Shown here piece after piece: positions 1 to 8,068 of a DNA stretch of 64,000 nt. Location of the stretch: positions 620,001-684,000 of the forward strand of contig NZ_CP026029.1 in assembly GCF_023520895.1 (NCBI RefSeq), given 5' to 3'. Each line of letters opens with the position of its first letter. Position 1 is the stretch's first letter. The stretch comes from Paenibacillus sp. PK3_47 (GTDB lineage: Bacteria > Bacillota > Bacilli > Paenibacillales > Paenibacillaceae). A program made the translations under genes and the position numbers. The notes under the pieces are model-generated. The model worked only from the letters and a program-made list of their open reading frames with translations, was not told the origin of the DNA and made no database searches.

Positions 1-155
1 GGGCAAGTGCTTCCGCTCCTTTTGCCTGGATTATTTTCATTATACAAACAGTAAACAACGGCCGCTATTTCTGAAACTTACAGCCACCTTACAGTATTGT
101 AAGCCGGACTGTATTGACAGAGCCTAATTCGTTAACACCCGGTAAACAGGGCGTG

Positions 156-203
156 TTGACAGGAGGGTTTGAACTGCTTATATTTATATGCATGAGCATG
201 CAT
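156..203 (+). promoter_or_regulatory. namA-marR promoter with start-site palindrome
   Basis: A near-consensus sigma-A promoter is visible: -35 TTGACA at 156-161, a 17-bp spacer, and -10 TATATT at 179-184. A perfect 7-bp inverted repeat, ATGCATG-AG-CATGCAT, lies at 188-203 over the expected transcription start. That is a typical position for a MarR operator, and a MarR gene is the second gene of this unit, so autoregulation is inferred. The rest of 1-267 holds no clear gene. Confidence 0.6.
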
Positions 204-267
204 TTATTTTTATACTCAGCTACATACAGCATGCCCTTTCCCAACATAAATAAGAGGAGCGATATAC

Positions 268-1305
268 ATGAAAGATCTGTTCACACCTTATGAACTAAAA
301 GATTTAAAGCTGAAAAACCGCGTGGTTATGCCGCCAATGTGCCAGTACTCGGTCAGCAGCAAGGATGGAATCGCTACAGACTGGCACTATAATCACTATG
401 TAAGCCGGGCTGTCGGCGGAACCGGGCTGATCATTGTGGAAATGACCGATGTTGAACCGGACGGCCGGATTACCGATTATGACCTCGGCATCTGGTCCGA
501 TGAGCATATTCCTGCCCTGGCGCGAATTGTGGATGCCTGCCATGCGCACGGTGCCAAGATGGGCATTCAAATCGGCCATGCCGGACGCAAAGCCGAAGAC
601 GCAGAGGTTCCGGTATCCTCCTCTTCTGTTCCGTTCAACGCCCAGTCCAAGACGCCGCGGGAATTGACCACTGCTGAAGTGAAGGACATGGTCAACAAAT
701 TCCGCCTGGGTGTAAAACGGGCTGTGCAAGCCGGCTTTGATGTTATTGAGCTGCACGGGGCACACGGATATCTGATCCACCAGTTCCACTCCCCGCTGAC
801 CAACCTCCGAACGGATGAATACGGCCAGGATCTCACCCTGTTCGGCAGAGAAGTCATTGCTGCTGCGAAGAGTGAAATGCCTGAAGGCATGCCGCTGATC
901 ATGCGGATCTCCGCGCAGGAATACGTCGAGGGCGGCTACGGAATTAAGGAAAGCGTGGAATTCAGCAAAGCTTACAAGGAAGCAGGAGCCGACATTTTCC
1001 ACATCAGTGCAGGCGGTGAAGGAGACATCGCTGCAGCAGGCAGACCGGGAACACATGCCGCATATCAGGTTCCGCTGGCCCGGGCCATCAAAGAGCAGCT
1101 GGATGTTCCGGTCATTGCGGTAGGCCGCCTGGATGATGCTGTCCTTGCGAATGCTGTAATCGGTAATGAAGAAGCGGACCTCGTAGCTGTCGGACGGGGC
1201 ATGCTGCGCAATCCGTACTGGACGCTGGAAGCAGGCGCAGAGCTTGGTAAAAACCCCGGACTTCCGCAGCAGTACGAAGCCGGTTTTCCAAGAATCAGAG
1301 GTTAA
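268..1305 (+). CDS. namA: NADPH dehydrogenase, old yellow enzyme family (NamA/YqjM type)
   Basis: A flavin-dependent ene-reductase of 345 residues that reduces activated C=C bonds (enones, nitro compounds, quinone-like electrophiles) with NADPH, presumably in the cytosol. It has the YqjM-type features: redox-tuning Cys25 in PPMCQYS, the substrate-binding His pair in ELHGAHGYL (H163 and H166), and the C-terminal FMN phosphate-binding stretch AVGRGMLRNPYW. Length matches B. subtilis YqjM (about 338). The ATG follows AGAGGAG by 8 nt. The gene is followed 31 bp later by a MarR regulator, which fits electrophile-induced control of the pair. The precise physiological substrate cannot be read from sequence. 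Confidence 0.93.
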   Translation: MKDLFTPYELKDLKLKNRVVMPPMCQYSVSSKDGIATDWHYNHYVSRAVGGTGLIIVEMTDVEPDGRITDYDLGIWSDEHIPALARIVDACHAHGAKMGIQIGHAGRKAEDAEVPVSSSSVPFNAQSKTPRELTTAEVKDMVNKFRLGVKRAVQAGFDVIELHGAHGYLIHQFHSPLTNLRTDEYGQDLTLFGREVIAAAKSEMPEGMPLIMRISAQEYVEGGYGIKESVEFSKAYKEAGADIFHISAGGEGDIAAAGRPGTHAAYQVPLARAIKEQLDVPVIAVGRLDDAVLANAVIGNEEADLVAVGRGMLRNPYWTLEAGAELGKNPGLPQQYEAGFPRIRG

Positions 1306-1336
1306 GCCGGGAAGCAGTCAGGAGAGGAATTGGGAG

Positions 1337-1771
1337 ATGAACAAATCAAATGCTGAAGACCTGATAACCAGCTGGTTATCCTTCACTCATATACAGATGA
1401 ATGTAGCTAACGAACTTGAAGCGAGGCTTCAGGAGAATTATCAGCTGTCTCTAAAAGAATTTTATCTGCTGCTCTTTCTGTCCGAGGCACCGGAGAAAAA
1501 GCTGAAGCTGCAGCAGCTGGAGTCCATGGTCGGTCTCAGCCAGAGCGCTGTATCGCGGCTTGTCAGCCGTTTTGAGGCCAAGGGCTGCGGTGCGCTTGAG
1601 CGTAAATCCTGTGACAGTGACCGCAGAAGCATCTATACCTCGCTCACGGCTATAGGCCAGGCCAAGGTAGACAAGGCCAAGGTTACAGTAAATGAGGTTC
1701 TCGCCCAGGCCTTTCCGCTGGCTGAAGCGGAGGAGCTGCTTGGACAGCTGCAGGGTCTGAAGCAGAAATAG
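1337..1771 (+). CDS. MarR family transcriptional regulator
   Basis: A 144-residue winged-helix repressor. The region LQQLESMVGLSQSAVSRLVSRFEAKG is the recognition helix-turn-helix, followed by the wing with SCDSDRRSIYTSLT, the conserved D-x-R-S/R wing motif. An in-frame longer reading begins inside namA, but ATG 1337 has AGGAGAGG at 1319-1326 and gives the normal family length, so it is preferred. It is cotranscribed with namA and probably senses the same electrophiles. No cysteine sits in the usual N-terminal OhrR position, so the ligand mechanism is open. Confidence 0.88.
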   Translation: MNKSNAEDLITSWLSFTHIQMNVANELEARLQENYQLSLKEFYLLLFLSEAPEKKLKLQQLESMVGLSQSAVSRLVSRFEAKGCGALERKSCDSDRRSIYTSLTAIGQAKVDKAKVTVNEVLAQAFPLAEAEELLGQLQGLKQK

Positions 1772-1777
1772 CACAGC

Positions 1778-1813
1778 AAAAAGCTGTCGTCCTTACATGG
1801 GCGGCAGCTTTTT
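1778..1813 (+). terminator. Rho-independent terminator after marR
   Basis: Inverted repeat AAAAGCTGTCG / CGGCAGCTTTTT (one G-U pair) separated by 12 nt, ending in a T run, directly after the marR stop codon. Confidence 0.8.
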
Positions 1814-1885
1814 ATATGGGGCATGAACCCGGCCCCCTGTCTCCGCATACAACTGTACAAAAGAACGATGAGGTGGAATCCCGTG

Positions 1886-2164
1886 ATGATCTTTTCAATT
1901 ATGCAGCTGGCCGGCGGCCTTATTCTTTCACTTGGCTGGATTCCGCAGATTGTGCAGATTCTACGAACCCGGTCTGTCGCAGACTTAAGCCTGAAATCGT
2001 ATCTGCTGATGCTTCTGGGAATCGGTCTTATGGAGGCCTATGCGATTGATCTGGCTAGAACCGGCGCCGGCCTCGCCTTTTTGATTACGAACACAATGTC
2101 CCTATCTGTTGTAGCCACTGTTATTATACTGATCCTGCGGTACCGTTCGGGAAGCAAGAGCTGA
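1886..2164 (+). CDS. SemiSWEET-like PQ-loop membrane protein
   Basis: A 92-residue protein with three predicted membrane helices and the PQ-loop motif in GWIPQIVQILRTRS (about residues 18-31). Bacterial SemiSWEETs of this size form dimers that move sugars down their gradient; family membership is inferred from motif and length. ATG 1886 is chosen because AGGTGG lies 9 nt upstream; ATG 1868 and earlier starts would add a polar N-terminal tail. It sits alone between a terminator and the convergent sensor kinase gene, so context gives no substrate. Other PQ-loop roles are possible. Confidence 0.72.
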   Translation: MIFSIMQLAGGLILSLGWIPQIVQILRTRSVADLSLKSYLLMLLGIGLMEAYAIDLARTGAGLAFLITNTMSLSVVATVIILILRYRSGSKS

Positions 2165-2184
2165 CCAAGACCCGCCTGAACCGG

Positions 2185-3159
2185 TCAAAAAATTATCCGC
2201 ACTGCCGTACCCTTCCCCACCTCAGAGGTAATCTCCACTTCATGCCCCAGCTTGCCGCAAATTTGCCGCACCAGATACAGCCCCATCCCTGTGGATTCCT
2301 GAAAACTCCGGCCGTTCACACCGGTAAAATACGCATCGAACACACGCGGCAGGTCTCCAGCCGGAATGCCCACGCCCTCGTCACGGACCTCCAGCACCGC
2401 TCTGCCCTGTGCGTTCAGGTATCCGTGAAAATAAACCATCCGCCCCTCCTCCACCGTGTACCGCAGCGCATTGGTAATCAGCTGGGTCAGCACAAACGAC
2501 AGCCATTTCTCATCTGAAGTGATGGTTATGCCGCTCTCTACGGATATCGACGGAAATACGCGCTTGCGGATGAACAGCCGCTTCTGTTCCGAAGTTACAC
2601 TGCGCACAACGGCCATGAGCTCAAGCTGCTCTACATAAAAATCATGTTCAAACGTATCGAGGCGGGCGGTGTAGAGCACCGTATCCAGCCCTTTTTTCAG
2701 CCGGTCCAGCTCATCGCCGATAGCCGTAAAATGCGGTCCGTCCTTGTCCTGGATAATCAGATGAATGACCGACAGCGGAGTCTTCATGCCATGCACCCAC
2801 TGGTTGATAAAATGGATATGCTCCTCCAGCTTATGGCGGTAGCTGTGCAGGTCATTCTGGTAGAGCCTGAACTGCCGGGCCAGCAGTCTGCTCAGACTCT
2901 CTGCCAGAGGCGACCCCTGTGCAGGACCGCCGGATTCCTCAAGTGTTGCCGGCGTGCTTTCCAGCCGCTCATAGAAGGATCTGTTAGTAAGATAACGGAA
3001 GGCAAGATAACCGAGCAGGAGAACGGTACTCAGCAGACCGGCATATATACTGACATTCAGCCCGCTGCCGCCGTCCAGCCGGTATACGAGCGTGATGATC
3101 AGCAGCTGTGCGAAATAAACGGCAATCAGCGGTGTCTGTTCACGGATAAATAACTTCAC
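2185..3159 (-). CDS. Intramembrane-sensing histidine kinase, BceS type
   Basis: A 324-residue sensor kinase with two N-terminal membrane helices (about 10-30 and 38-56) and almost no extracellular loop, the layout of BceS/YvcQ kinases that respond to cell-envelope peptides through a partner ABC transporter. The dimerisation box is WVHGMKTPLSVIHL, followed by N box TNALRYT, G1 DEGVGIP and G2 GMGLYLV. It starts with GTG directly after the response regulator stop, with GGGGAG 9 nt upstream, so the two are translationally linked. The BceAB-like ABC transporter expected beside such a pair is absent from the window. Confidence 0.88.
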   Translation of the reverse strand: MKLFIREQTPLIAVYFAQLLIITLVYRLDGGSGLNVSIYAGLLSTVLLLGYLAFRYLTNRSFYERLESTPATLEESGGPAQGSPLAESLSRLLARQFRLYQNDLHSYRHKLEEHIHFINQWVHGMKTPLSVIHLIIQDKDGPHFTAIGDELDRLKKGLDTVLYTARLDTFEHDFYVEQLELMAVVRSVTSEQKRLFIRKRVFPSISVESGITITSDEKWLSFVLTQLITNALRYTVEEGRMVYFHGYLNAQGRAVLEVRDEGVGIPAGDLPRVFDAYFTGVNGRSFQESTGMGLYLVRQICGKLGHEVEITSEVGKGTAVRIIF

Positions 3160-3858
3160 CTACTCATCTCCCCAATTGGCGTTTAACCGGTACCCCTGGC
3201 CGCGCACAGTCTGCAGTCCGTCCTGTATGTCCAGCGCACCCAGCTTTTTGCGCACACGGGTAACATAGACATTCAGCGTGTTATCATCGACAAACGCCTG
3301 GTCATCCCAGATTTTCTCCAGCAGCCGGTCGCGGGTGACGATGACTCCCTCTTTTTTCATCAGCTCATCGAGAATTTTGGCTTCCGTGTGGCTGAGATCG
3401 ATCTTTATGCTGCCGCGGGACAAGACCAGGCGCTCTACATCCAGCATCAGGCCGGACACGGTAAGGCTACGCTCATTGCTGCCTCCGGCATAAGAGCCGT
3501 AGGCGCGGCGGAGATGGCTTTTGATTTTGGCCATGGCAATCTCATAATCAAACGGCTTGGTGATATAATCATCCGCCCCGTTCTCCAGGGCCATCACCTG
3601 GTCCATTTTGCCGTCACGGGCAGAGATGAACAGCACCGGACAGGTTGAAATCCCGCGGATCTGGCGGCACCAGTAATACCCGTCGAATTTGGGCAGGTTG
3701 ACATCCAGCAGTACCAGATGCGGGGCGAAGTCTTCAAACTGGGCTTTTACCGTCTCAAAATCACTCACCGCCCGTGTCTCATAGCCAAACTTATGTAAAT
3801 AATCCTGAAGCAGAGTGACCAGCCCCCGGTCATCTTCAATAATAAAAATTTTAAACAT
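3160..3858 (-). CDS. Response regulator, BceR/OmpR type
   Basis: A 232-residue receiver plus winged-helix regulator. The phospho-acceptor Asp is in LVLLDVNLPKFDG, the conserved Lys in TKPFDYE, and the C-terminal domain ends in TVRGQGYRLN, typical of OmpR-family DNA-binding domains. ATG 3858 is preferred over an upstream start because GGAGG sits 6 nt before it. It forms an operon with the BceS-type kinase that follows. In known systems these regulators activate an adjacent bacitracin-type detoxification transporter; none is adjacent here, so the target is unknown. Confidence 0.9.
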   Translation of the reverse strand: MFKIFIIEDDRGLVTLLQDYLHKFGYETRAVSDFETVKAQFEDFAPHLVLLDVNLPKFDGYYWCRQIRGISTCPVLFISARDGKMDQVMALENGADDYITKPFDYEIAMAKIKSHLRRAYGSYAGGSNERSLTVSGLMLDVERLVLSRGSIKIDLSHTEAKILDELMKKEGVIVTRDRLLEKIWDDQAFVDDNTLNVYVTRVRKKLGALDIQDGLQTVRGQGYRLNANWGDE

Positions 3859-3971
3859 ATCATTCCTCCGGTTATATCCCAGCAAGCTAAGGGTTTGCCC
3901 ATAATATATACAGTCCCTGCGGGGGAGTCAAATCTAGAGTATAATTTAGCCAGCAGTCTTAAAGAGGTGAA

Positions 3972-4086
3972 ATGCTGGAGAGCAATCCTGCCTGGCAGGA
4001 GAAAGTCCGCCGCCGATGTTTCTGCTTATTGCTGCAGACAGGAGCTGACGGACGGCAATCCGGTAATCTGCAGCCGCATTTAAATA
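3972..4086 (+). pseudogene. Short gene start cut by the insertion sequence
   Basis: An ATG preceded by AAAGAGGTGAA, with a TATAAT-like -10 at 3937-3942, opens a reading frame of about 38 codons that runs straight into the left end of the IS at 4087. I do not recognise the product. It may be the 5' remnant of a gene disrupted by the insertion; no continuation is recognisable on the other side of the element. Confidence 0.3.
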
Positions 4087-4156
4087 GAGGCTGTCCCATA
4101 AGTAGATATTCTACTGGTAGTGACAGGCTCATCTCTTTTCAAAAGCTAAAATTGAA

Positions 4157-4199
4157 GCAGAGCAGCGATTCTCCTGTTATTGGAGAATCGCTGCTCTGC
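4157..4199 (+). terminator. Hairpin at the inner left end of the IS
   Basis: A perfect 18-bp inverted repeat (arms 4157-4174 and 4182-4199, 7-nt loop) is followed on the + strand by GTTTTT. The transposase stop codon TAA lies in the loop, so the last codons of the gene form one arm. It would stop transcription entering the element from outside on the + strand. Confidence 0.7.
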
Positions 4200-5657
4200 G
4201 TTTTTGGTCATTTTCAGCTTGTTTCAATAGATTGTGGGCGAGCGAAAGCCAACCGACCTCGAGTGTCACTTTTTCCATGCCGCGAAGTAGAAAACGCCGG
4301 AACCCCCGGTTGTTCTTCAGTTGTCCAAATACGCTTTCCGGCTCCGTCATTCGACGTACAGCCAAGAGGTACCCTTCCTCGCTTTGCAGTCGTTCCTGAG
4401 CTTGCTTCTGGTACCGTAAGCGCTCCAAGCTCACCACGACTTCCCGATTTCCACTTGCTAAGATTTCGGTGCTCTCTTTGCGGAAATGCAGCGTCTGTCC
4501 GGCCAGGCATGTCCAGTGGTCCTTTGTTTCGTCGTACGTCCAGTTTTCTATCTTTCCGGCATTTGTTTTCCATGCTTTGCTCTTTTCCTCGTGGTAGCTA
4601 CCGTACTTCACCACCGCCTGCATCTCTTCCTTTTCCAGATAGGCGTAGTTTTCCTCGCTGCCGTAACCTGCATCCGCATTGACCGTCTTTGGCCGTTTTC
4701 CGAGGAGTTGTTGCGCTTTTTCCATATGCGGCTGTAAACAGCGGAAGTCGGTGGGTCTTTGGTGTAGGCTGTAGGCTAAAATAAATTGGTTTTCGGTACC
4801 GATTTGCACATTGTATCCCGGTTTCAACTGGCCATTTCGCATGTGGTCTTCTTTCATCCGCATAAACGTTGCATCTGGATCGGTCTTGCTGAAACTGCTT
4901 CCGGTCACCAAGGAGCTTTTGGTATTGTTCGTACTTCAGCAGCCGGGGAAGCAAATCCTTACGCAGCTTCCGGACGGCTTTTTTCAGGGGCTTGTCTTTG
5001 GGTTTTTCCAGGAGCTTTGACTCCAACGCCTGAGTCATTCGTTCGAGTTTCTCACTGCTAATCTCGCTGGACTCGCCAAGTTCGCTCAGGCCCTGGCCGC
5101 AGTGTTCCTGTTCTTCTTGTTTTTCTGCGGCCTCTATGCCGGCAAACAAGGCATGTACATTTTCTTGGAGCTTGGCCTTATGCTTATAAACTGCTTTGCC
5201 CCAAACAAAGGTGTAGCGGTTGGCCTTGGCCCCCATCTTGGTCCCATCCACAAAGTAATGCTCCAGGGACACGTGTTTTTCGTCAGCCAGAAACTGAAGC
5301 ACGGCGGTAAATACCGTTTCCAGAACACTCCTCAGCCGCTGGGAACGGAAGCGATTCAGGGTGCGGAAGTCGGGGCGTTGCCGTCCGGCCAGCCACATGA
5401 AAGGGATGTTCTCCCGCACGGCTTTAGCGATTTGACGAGACGGATAGATCCGCTGAGTATAAGCGTAAATAATGACTTTGGTAAGCATCTTAGGGTGGTA
5501 GCTGTCGCGGCCACCACCGGGATAGGCCGCGTCAAAGATGGTGTCGTCCAGCCGCTCTACTGCAGCATTCACGACACGGGCAAGGTGGTTGCCCTGGAAT
5601 ATCTTCTTCCAGTTCCATTGGCAAGCAAAGTTGGTCCATGGTATATTGGATGTACAA
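4177..5657 (-). pseudogene. IS1182-family transposase with two frameshifts
   Basis: A DDE transposase of about 493 codons in three frames. The true start is TTG 5657 with AAAAGGAG 8 nt upstream; it encodes YIQYTMDQLCLPMELEEDIP, typical for the family. An extra G in the run at 5592-5594 moves the frame to GNHLARVVNAAVERL, and a second extra G near 4901-4904 moves it again, to SSFSKTDPDATFMRMKEDH. From there it runs normally through NADAGYGSEENY and a C-terminal region containing TEPESVFGQLKNNRGFRRF. Neither site is an A6G-type slippery sequence, so programmed frameshifting is unlikely and the enzyme is probably dead. Confidence 0.85.
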
Positions 5658-6075
5658 AGAAATCGCTCCTTTTTGAGATGGTTGGGTGGTACCTCCATTT
5701 TACTAAAAGGGCGATTTTTTGTTGTTTTTTCAAAAAGAATTTAGATCCAATTCCCACTTAAACAGTGGAGAGAACGGACTGATTGTGGAAAAGCGGCAGC
5801 GGTCGCCTTGGTCTCCGGATTTTCACCGCTAAGGGGAATAAAAAAAATCTGGAGAGCACAGCGATTGGAACAACGGTCCGTTCGCGGAGCGTCCACCCAA
5901 GTGAACACGTACATCCTACTCCAAACCAAGGGCCGTCCCAAGCAGCCATTTCATGGCTTTTGGGACAGCCCCGTTTTATGCTGAAGGCTGTTCTGTACAA
6001 ATCCCTGGATAGAAAAGTCATTGGTTCCATTTATACAGAACATTTTATTATACCCCGGGATAAAGGAGCTTCCGC

Positions 6076-6873
6076 TTACTTCCCGTCCAGCAAGTTGCCG
6101 AGGCCGCCAAGGATGCTGCCCTCTTCCTTGCGTCCGGAGCCTCTGGCTGCGGACAAAATGCGGTCAGCCATCCGGCTGAACGGAAGCGACTGCACCCAGA
6201 TTTTACCCGGCCCGCGCAGTGTGGCGAAGAAGAGGCCCTCACCGCCGAACAAAGCGGTCTTTACGCCTTTTACCATCTCAATGTTGTAATCTACCGAAGA
6301 GGTCATGGCCACCAGACAGCCGGTATCCAGCCTGACGGTTTCTCCCTGCTGCAGGGTCCGCTCCATGACATACCCCCCGGAGTGAACAAAGGCGAGTCCG
6401 TCCCCCTCCAGCTTCTGCATAATAAAACCTTCACCGCCGAAGAAGCCTGCGCCCAGCCGGCGCTGGAACTCAATTCCCACGGATACGCCCTTGGCTGCGC
6501 AGAGGAAGGAATCCTTCTGACAGATAATTTTGCCGTAATACTGCTGCAGGTCAAGCGGAATAATTTTGCCCGGATAAGGTGCTGCAAAGGTCACGCTCTT
6601 CCGGTCATATCTGCCGCTGTGGGTGAAAACCGTCATGAACAGACTCTCACCGGTCAGCAGGCGTTTGCCTGCGCCCATCAGCTTGCCCATCAGTCCGCCG
6701 CCGCCTCTTGAATCTCCGCTCCCGTCGCCAAAGATCGTCTCCATCGTGATCTCCGGGTCCATCATCATAAAGCTCCCGGCTTCGGCAATTACACTTTCTC
6801 CGGGATCCAGCTGGACCTCCACACACTGTATTTCTTCCCCCATAATCCGGTAATCGATTTCGTGAGCGCTCAT
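6076..6873 (-). CDS. AIM24 / TIGR00266 family protein
   Basis: A 265-residue protein of the TIGR00266 (AIM24-like) family, a glycine-rich beta-fold related to tryptophan-RNA-binding attenuator folds. Characteristic stretches are ESVIAEAGSFMMMDPEI near the N-terminus, repeated FGGEG segments (GAGFFGGEGF and ALFGGEGLFF) and a Gly-rich loop GDSRGGGGLMGKLMGAG. The molecular function is unknown; the eukaryotic relative is mitochondrial. No signal peptide or membrane helix is seen. The start follows a run of G about 9 nt upstream. It appears to be a single-gene unit. Confidence 0.82.
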   Translation of the reverse strand: MSAHEIDYRIMGEEIQCVEVQLDPGESVIAEAGSFMMMDPEITMETIFGDGSGDSRGGGGLMGKLMGAGKRLLTGESLFMTVFTHSGRYDRKSVTFAAPYPGKIIPLDLQQYYGKIICQKDSFLCAAKGVSVGIEFQRRLGAGFFGGEGFIMQKLEGDGLAFVHSGGYVMERTLQQGETVRLDTGCLVAMTSSVDYNIEMVKGVKTALFGGEGLFFATLRGPGKIWVQSLPFSRMADRILSAARGSGRKEEGSILGGLGNLLDGK

Positions 6874-6996
6874 TTACCTTATCCCCCTATACATTATTCC
6901 TGCCTGTACCCGTTGTCTGATTGAATGAGATATATACGGGCTTTGAAAAGGCGTGGTTTCAGACGGTTATACATTTTTTAAAAGAGCGTCATTAAC

Positions 6997-7036
6997 ATAA
7001 AAAAGGCCAGCCGGATAATATATCCGCTGGACCTTT
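6997..7036 (-). terminator. Terminator after the yitT-like gene
   Basis: On the minus strand AAAGGTCCAGCGGATA pairs imperfectly with TATCCGGCTGGCCTTT and is followed by a T run, 40 bp past the stop codon. Confidence 0.75.
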
Positions 7037-7075
7037 CAACATAATCCCCGCTGCACGGGGTTAACTTTGCGCTAT

Positions 7076-7747
7076 TCACATTACTGTACCATCCTGCGGC
7101 TTGCTTAGTGCAGGCTGAATCTTCGGCGCTTTGCTCAGCTTAGATCTGCCCAAAGAGGTTGTTAAGGTAATCACATAGCCGGCTATGACTACAGCCATTA
7201 CCGTATACAGCGTCTCTTTGAGAGGCATGTAGAAGAGCGAAAGCCCAAGCACGATAACATCCATCAGGATGAAGACCGTACCCACCTTGATTCCTTTCCA
7301 TTCACTGATCAGCAGCGACAAAATGTCGTCACCGCCGCTCGCCCCGCCGCCGCGCAGGACCATTCCCGCTCCTAGACCTGTCAGTACACCGGACAACAAT
7401 GCCGCAACCGGCAAGTTATCCTGTAAGTCGATGACCCATCCGGAATACTGCTCCATCAGTCCGTAGAACAGCGTAAAGGCCGCTACAGAGATGAAGGTGT
7501 TCACTACGAACGCTCTTCCTTTGAATATCATGGCGATTAAGAGTACTGGAATGTCTAAGATTAGAATTGTAAGTGATGGTGAAATTCCTAATACGTATTT
7601 ACCGAGCAGTGACAGGCCGACAAACCCGCCCTCGGTCAAATGGTTCTGATAATTGATGTGATAATAAGTAAATGCTAGCAGCAAAGTTCCGGACAAAATA
7701 ACAATGAGTCTGAGCAGCATATTCATGCTGCCATCTTCTTTCCTCAT
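7076..7747 (-). CDS. YitT family membrane protein
   Basis: A 223-residue polytopic membrane protein with about five to six hydrophobic helices and the YitT/DUF161 hallmark LRGGGASGGDDILSLLIS (about residues 131-148). The soluble C-terminal domain often found in this family is missing, so this is a short form. Transport function is suspected but unproven in the family. ATG 7747 follows GGGGAGA at good spacing. A roughly 255-nt leader separates it from its promoter, which suggests RNA-level control. Confidence 0.82.
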   Translation of the reverse strand: MRKEDGSMNMLLRLIVILSGTLLLAFTYYHINYQNHLTEGGFVGLSLLGKYVLGISPSLTILILDIPVLLIAMIFKGRAFVVNTFISVAAFTLFYGLMEQYSGWVIDLQDNLPVAALLSGVLTGLGAGMVLRGGGASGGDDILSLLISEWKGIKVGTVFILMDVIVLGLSLFYMPLKETLYTVMAVVIAGYVITLTTSLGRSKLSKAPKIQPALSKPQDGTVM

Positions 7748-8039
7748 ACAGGTCTCCCCTTATCGTAAATGGCGGCTTAGACGTCCCACCAACCTCTACG
7801 ACGGGTTGAACCAGAGGAGTTGCTCCTTCGCATACAATACTCCCTTCCCACGCAGAGGCGGTTTCGTCATCTGACAACGGTACACGCACCTTCTACAGGG
7901 AAGCTAAGTATAAGACAGATCATAACGTTTCCAAATCGTCCTTTGGGGAATCGTCCTTCGGGGACACATGGTATCCTGATCCTTTCTTTAGTTTGATAAC
8001 TTCTGAATTGATTATACCACGCGGAGCACCCTCCCTAAA
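7748..8039 (-). promoter_or_regulatory. Promoter and long structured-looking 5' leader of the yitT-like gene
   Basis: On the minus strand -35 TTTAGG (8034-8039) and -10 TATAAT (8011-8016) are 17 bp apart, leaving a leader of about 255 nt. It contains a tandem 15-bp repeat (7934-7948 and 7949-7963), a long-range pair CTTCCC/GGGAAG (7898-7903 with 7844-7849) enclosing small hairpins, and two mutually exclusive stems near the gene: AGGAG/CTCCT (7815-7819, 7823-7827) and CCTCT/AGAGG (7813-7817, 7793-7797). Exclusive stems suggest a switch. I could not match it to T-box, SAM, lysine, cobalamin, ydaO or M-box consensus; a divergent yybP-ykoY element is only a weak possibility. Confidence 0.45.
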
Positions 8040-8068
8040 CATTTTTTCAGAAAAAAAGGTGTAAGCCC

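Larger units (their letters stand above)
4087..5972 (-). mobile_element. IS1182-family insertion sequence, decayed
   Basis: About 1.9 kb bounded by imperfect terminal inverted repeats: GAGGCTGTCCCATAAG at 4087-4102 and, inverted, GGGGCTGTCCCAAAAG at 5957-5972 (14 of 16 matching). It contains one transposase gene carrying two frameshifts. No target duplication could be seen at the junctions. The right end holds a second, inverted copy of the terminal sequence at 5930-5942, so 5930-5972 is itself a near-palindrome. The 170 bp between 5757 and 5929 hold no recognisable gene. Confidence 0.82.

Noticed and set aside
304..1056. Long open frame antisense to namA
   Set aside because: It is the complement of a clearly functional gene, has no ribosome binding site, and its product has no recognisable features; it is a codon-bias shadow.
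4880..4920. Programmed frameshift in the transposase
   Set aside because: No slippery A6G or similar sequence is present, and a second frameshift at 5592-5594 shows general decay.
5989..6042. Terminator after the AIM24-like gene
   Set aside because: GTTCTGTACAAAT / ATTTATACAGAAC form an inverted repeat, but the loop is 28 nt and no T run follows, so it is too weak to annotate as a terminator.
7599..7889. Small protein encoded in the YitT leader
   Set aside because: The frame runs out of the leader into the yitT gene in another frame, the only upstream start lacks a clear ribosome binding site, and the region looks more like structured RNA.
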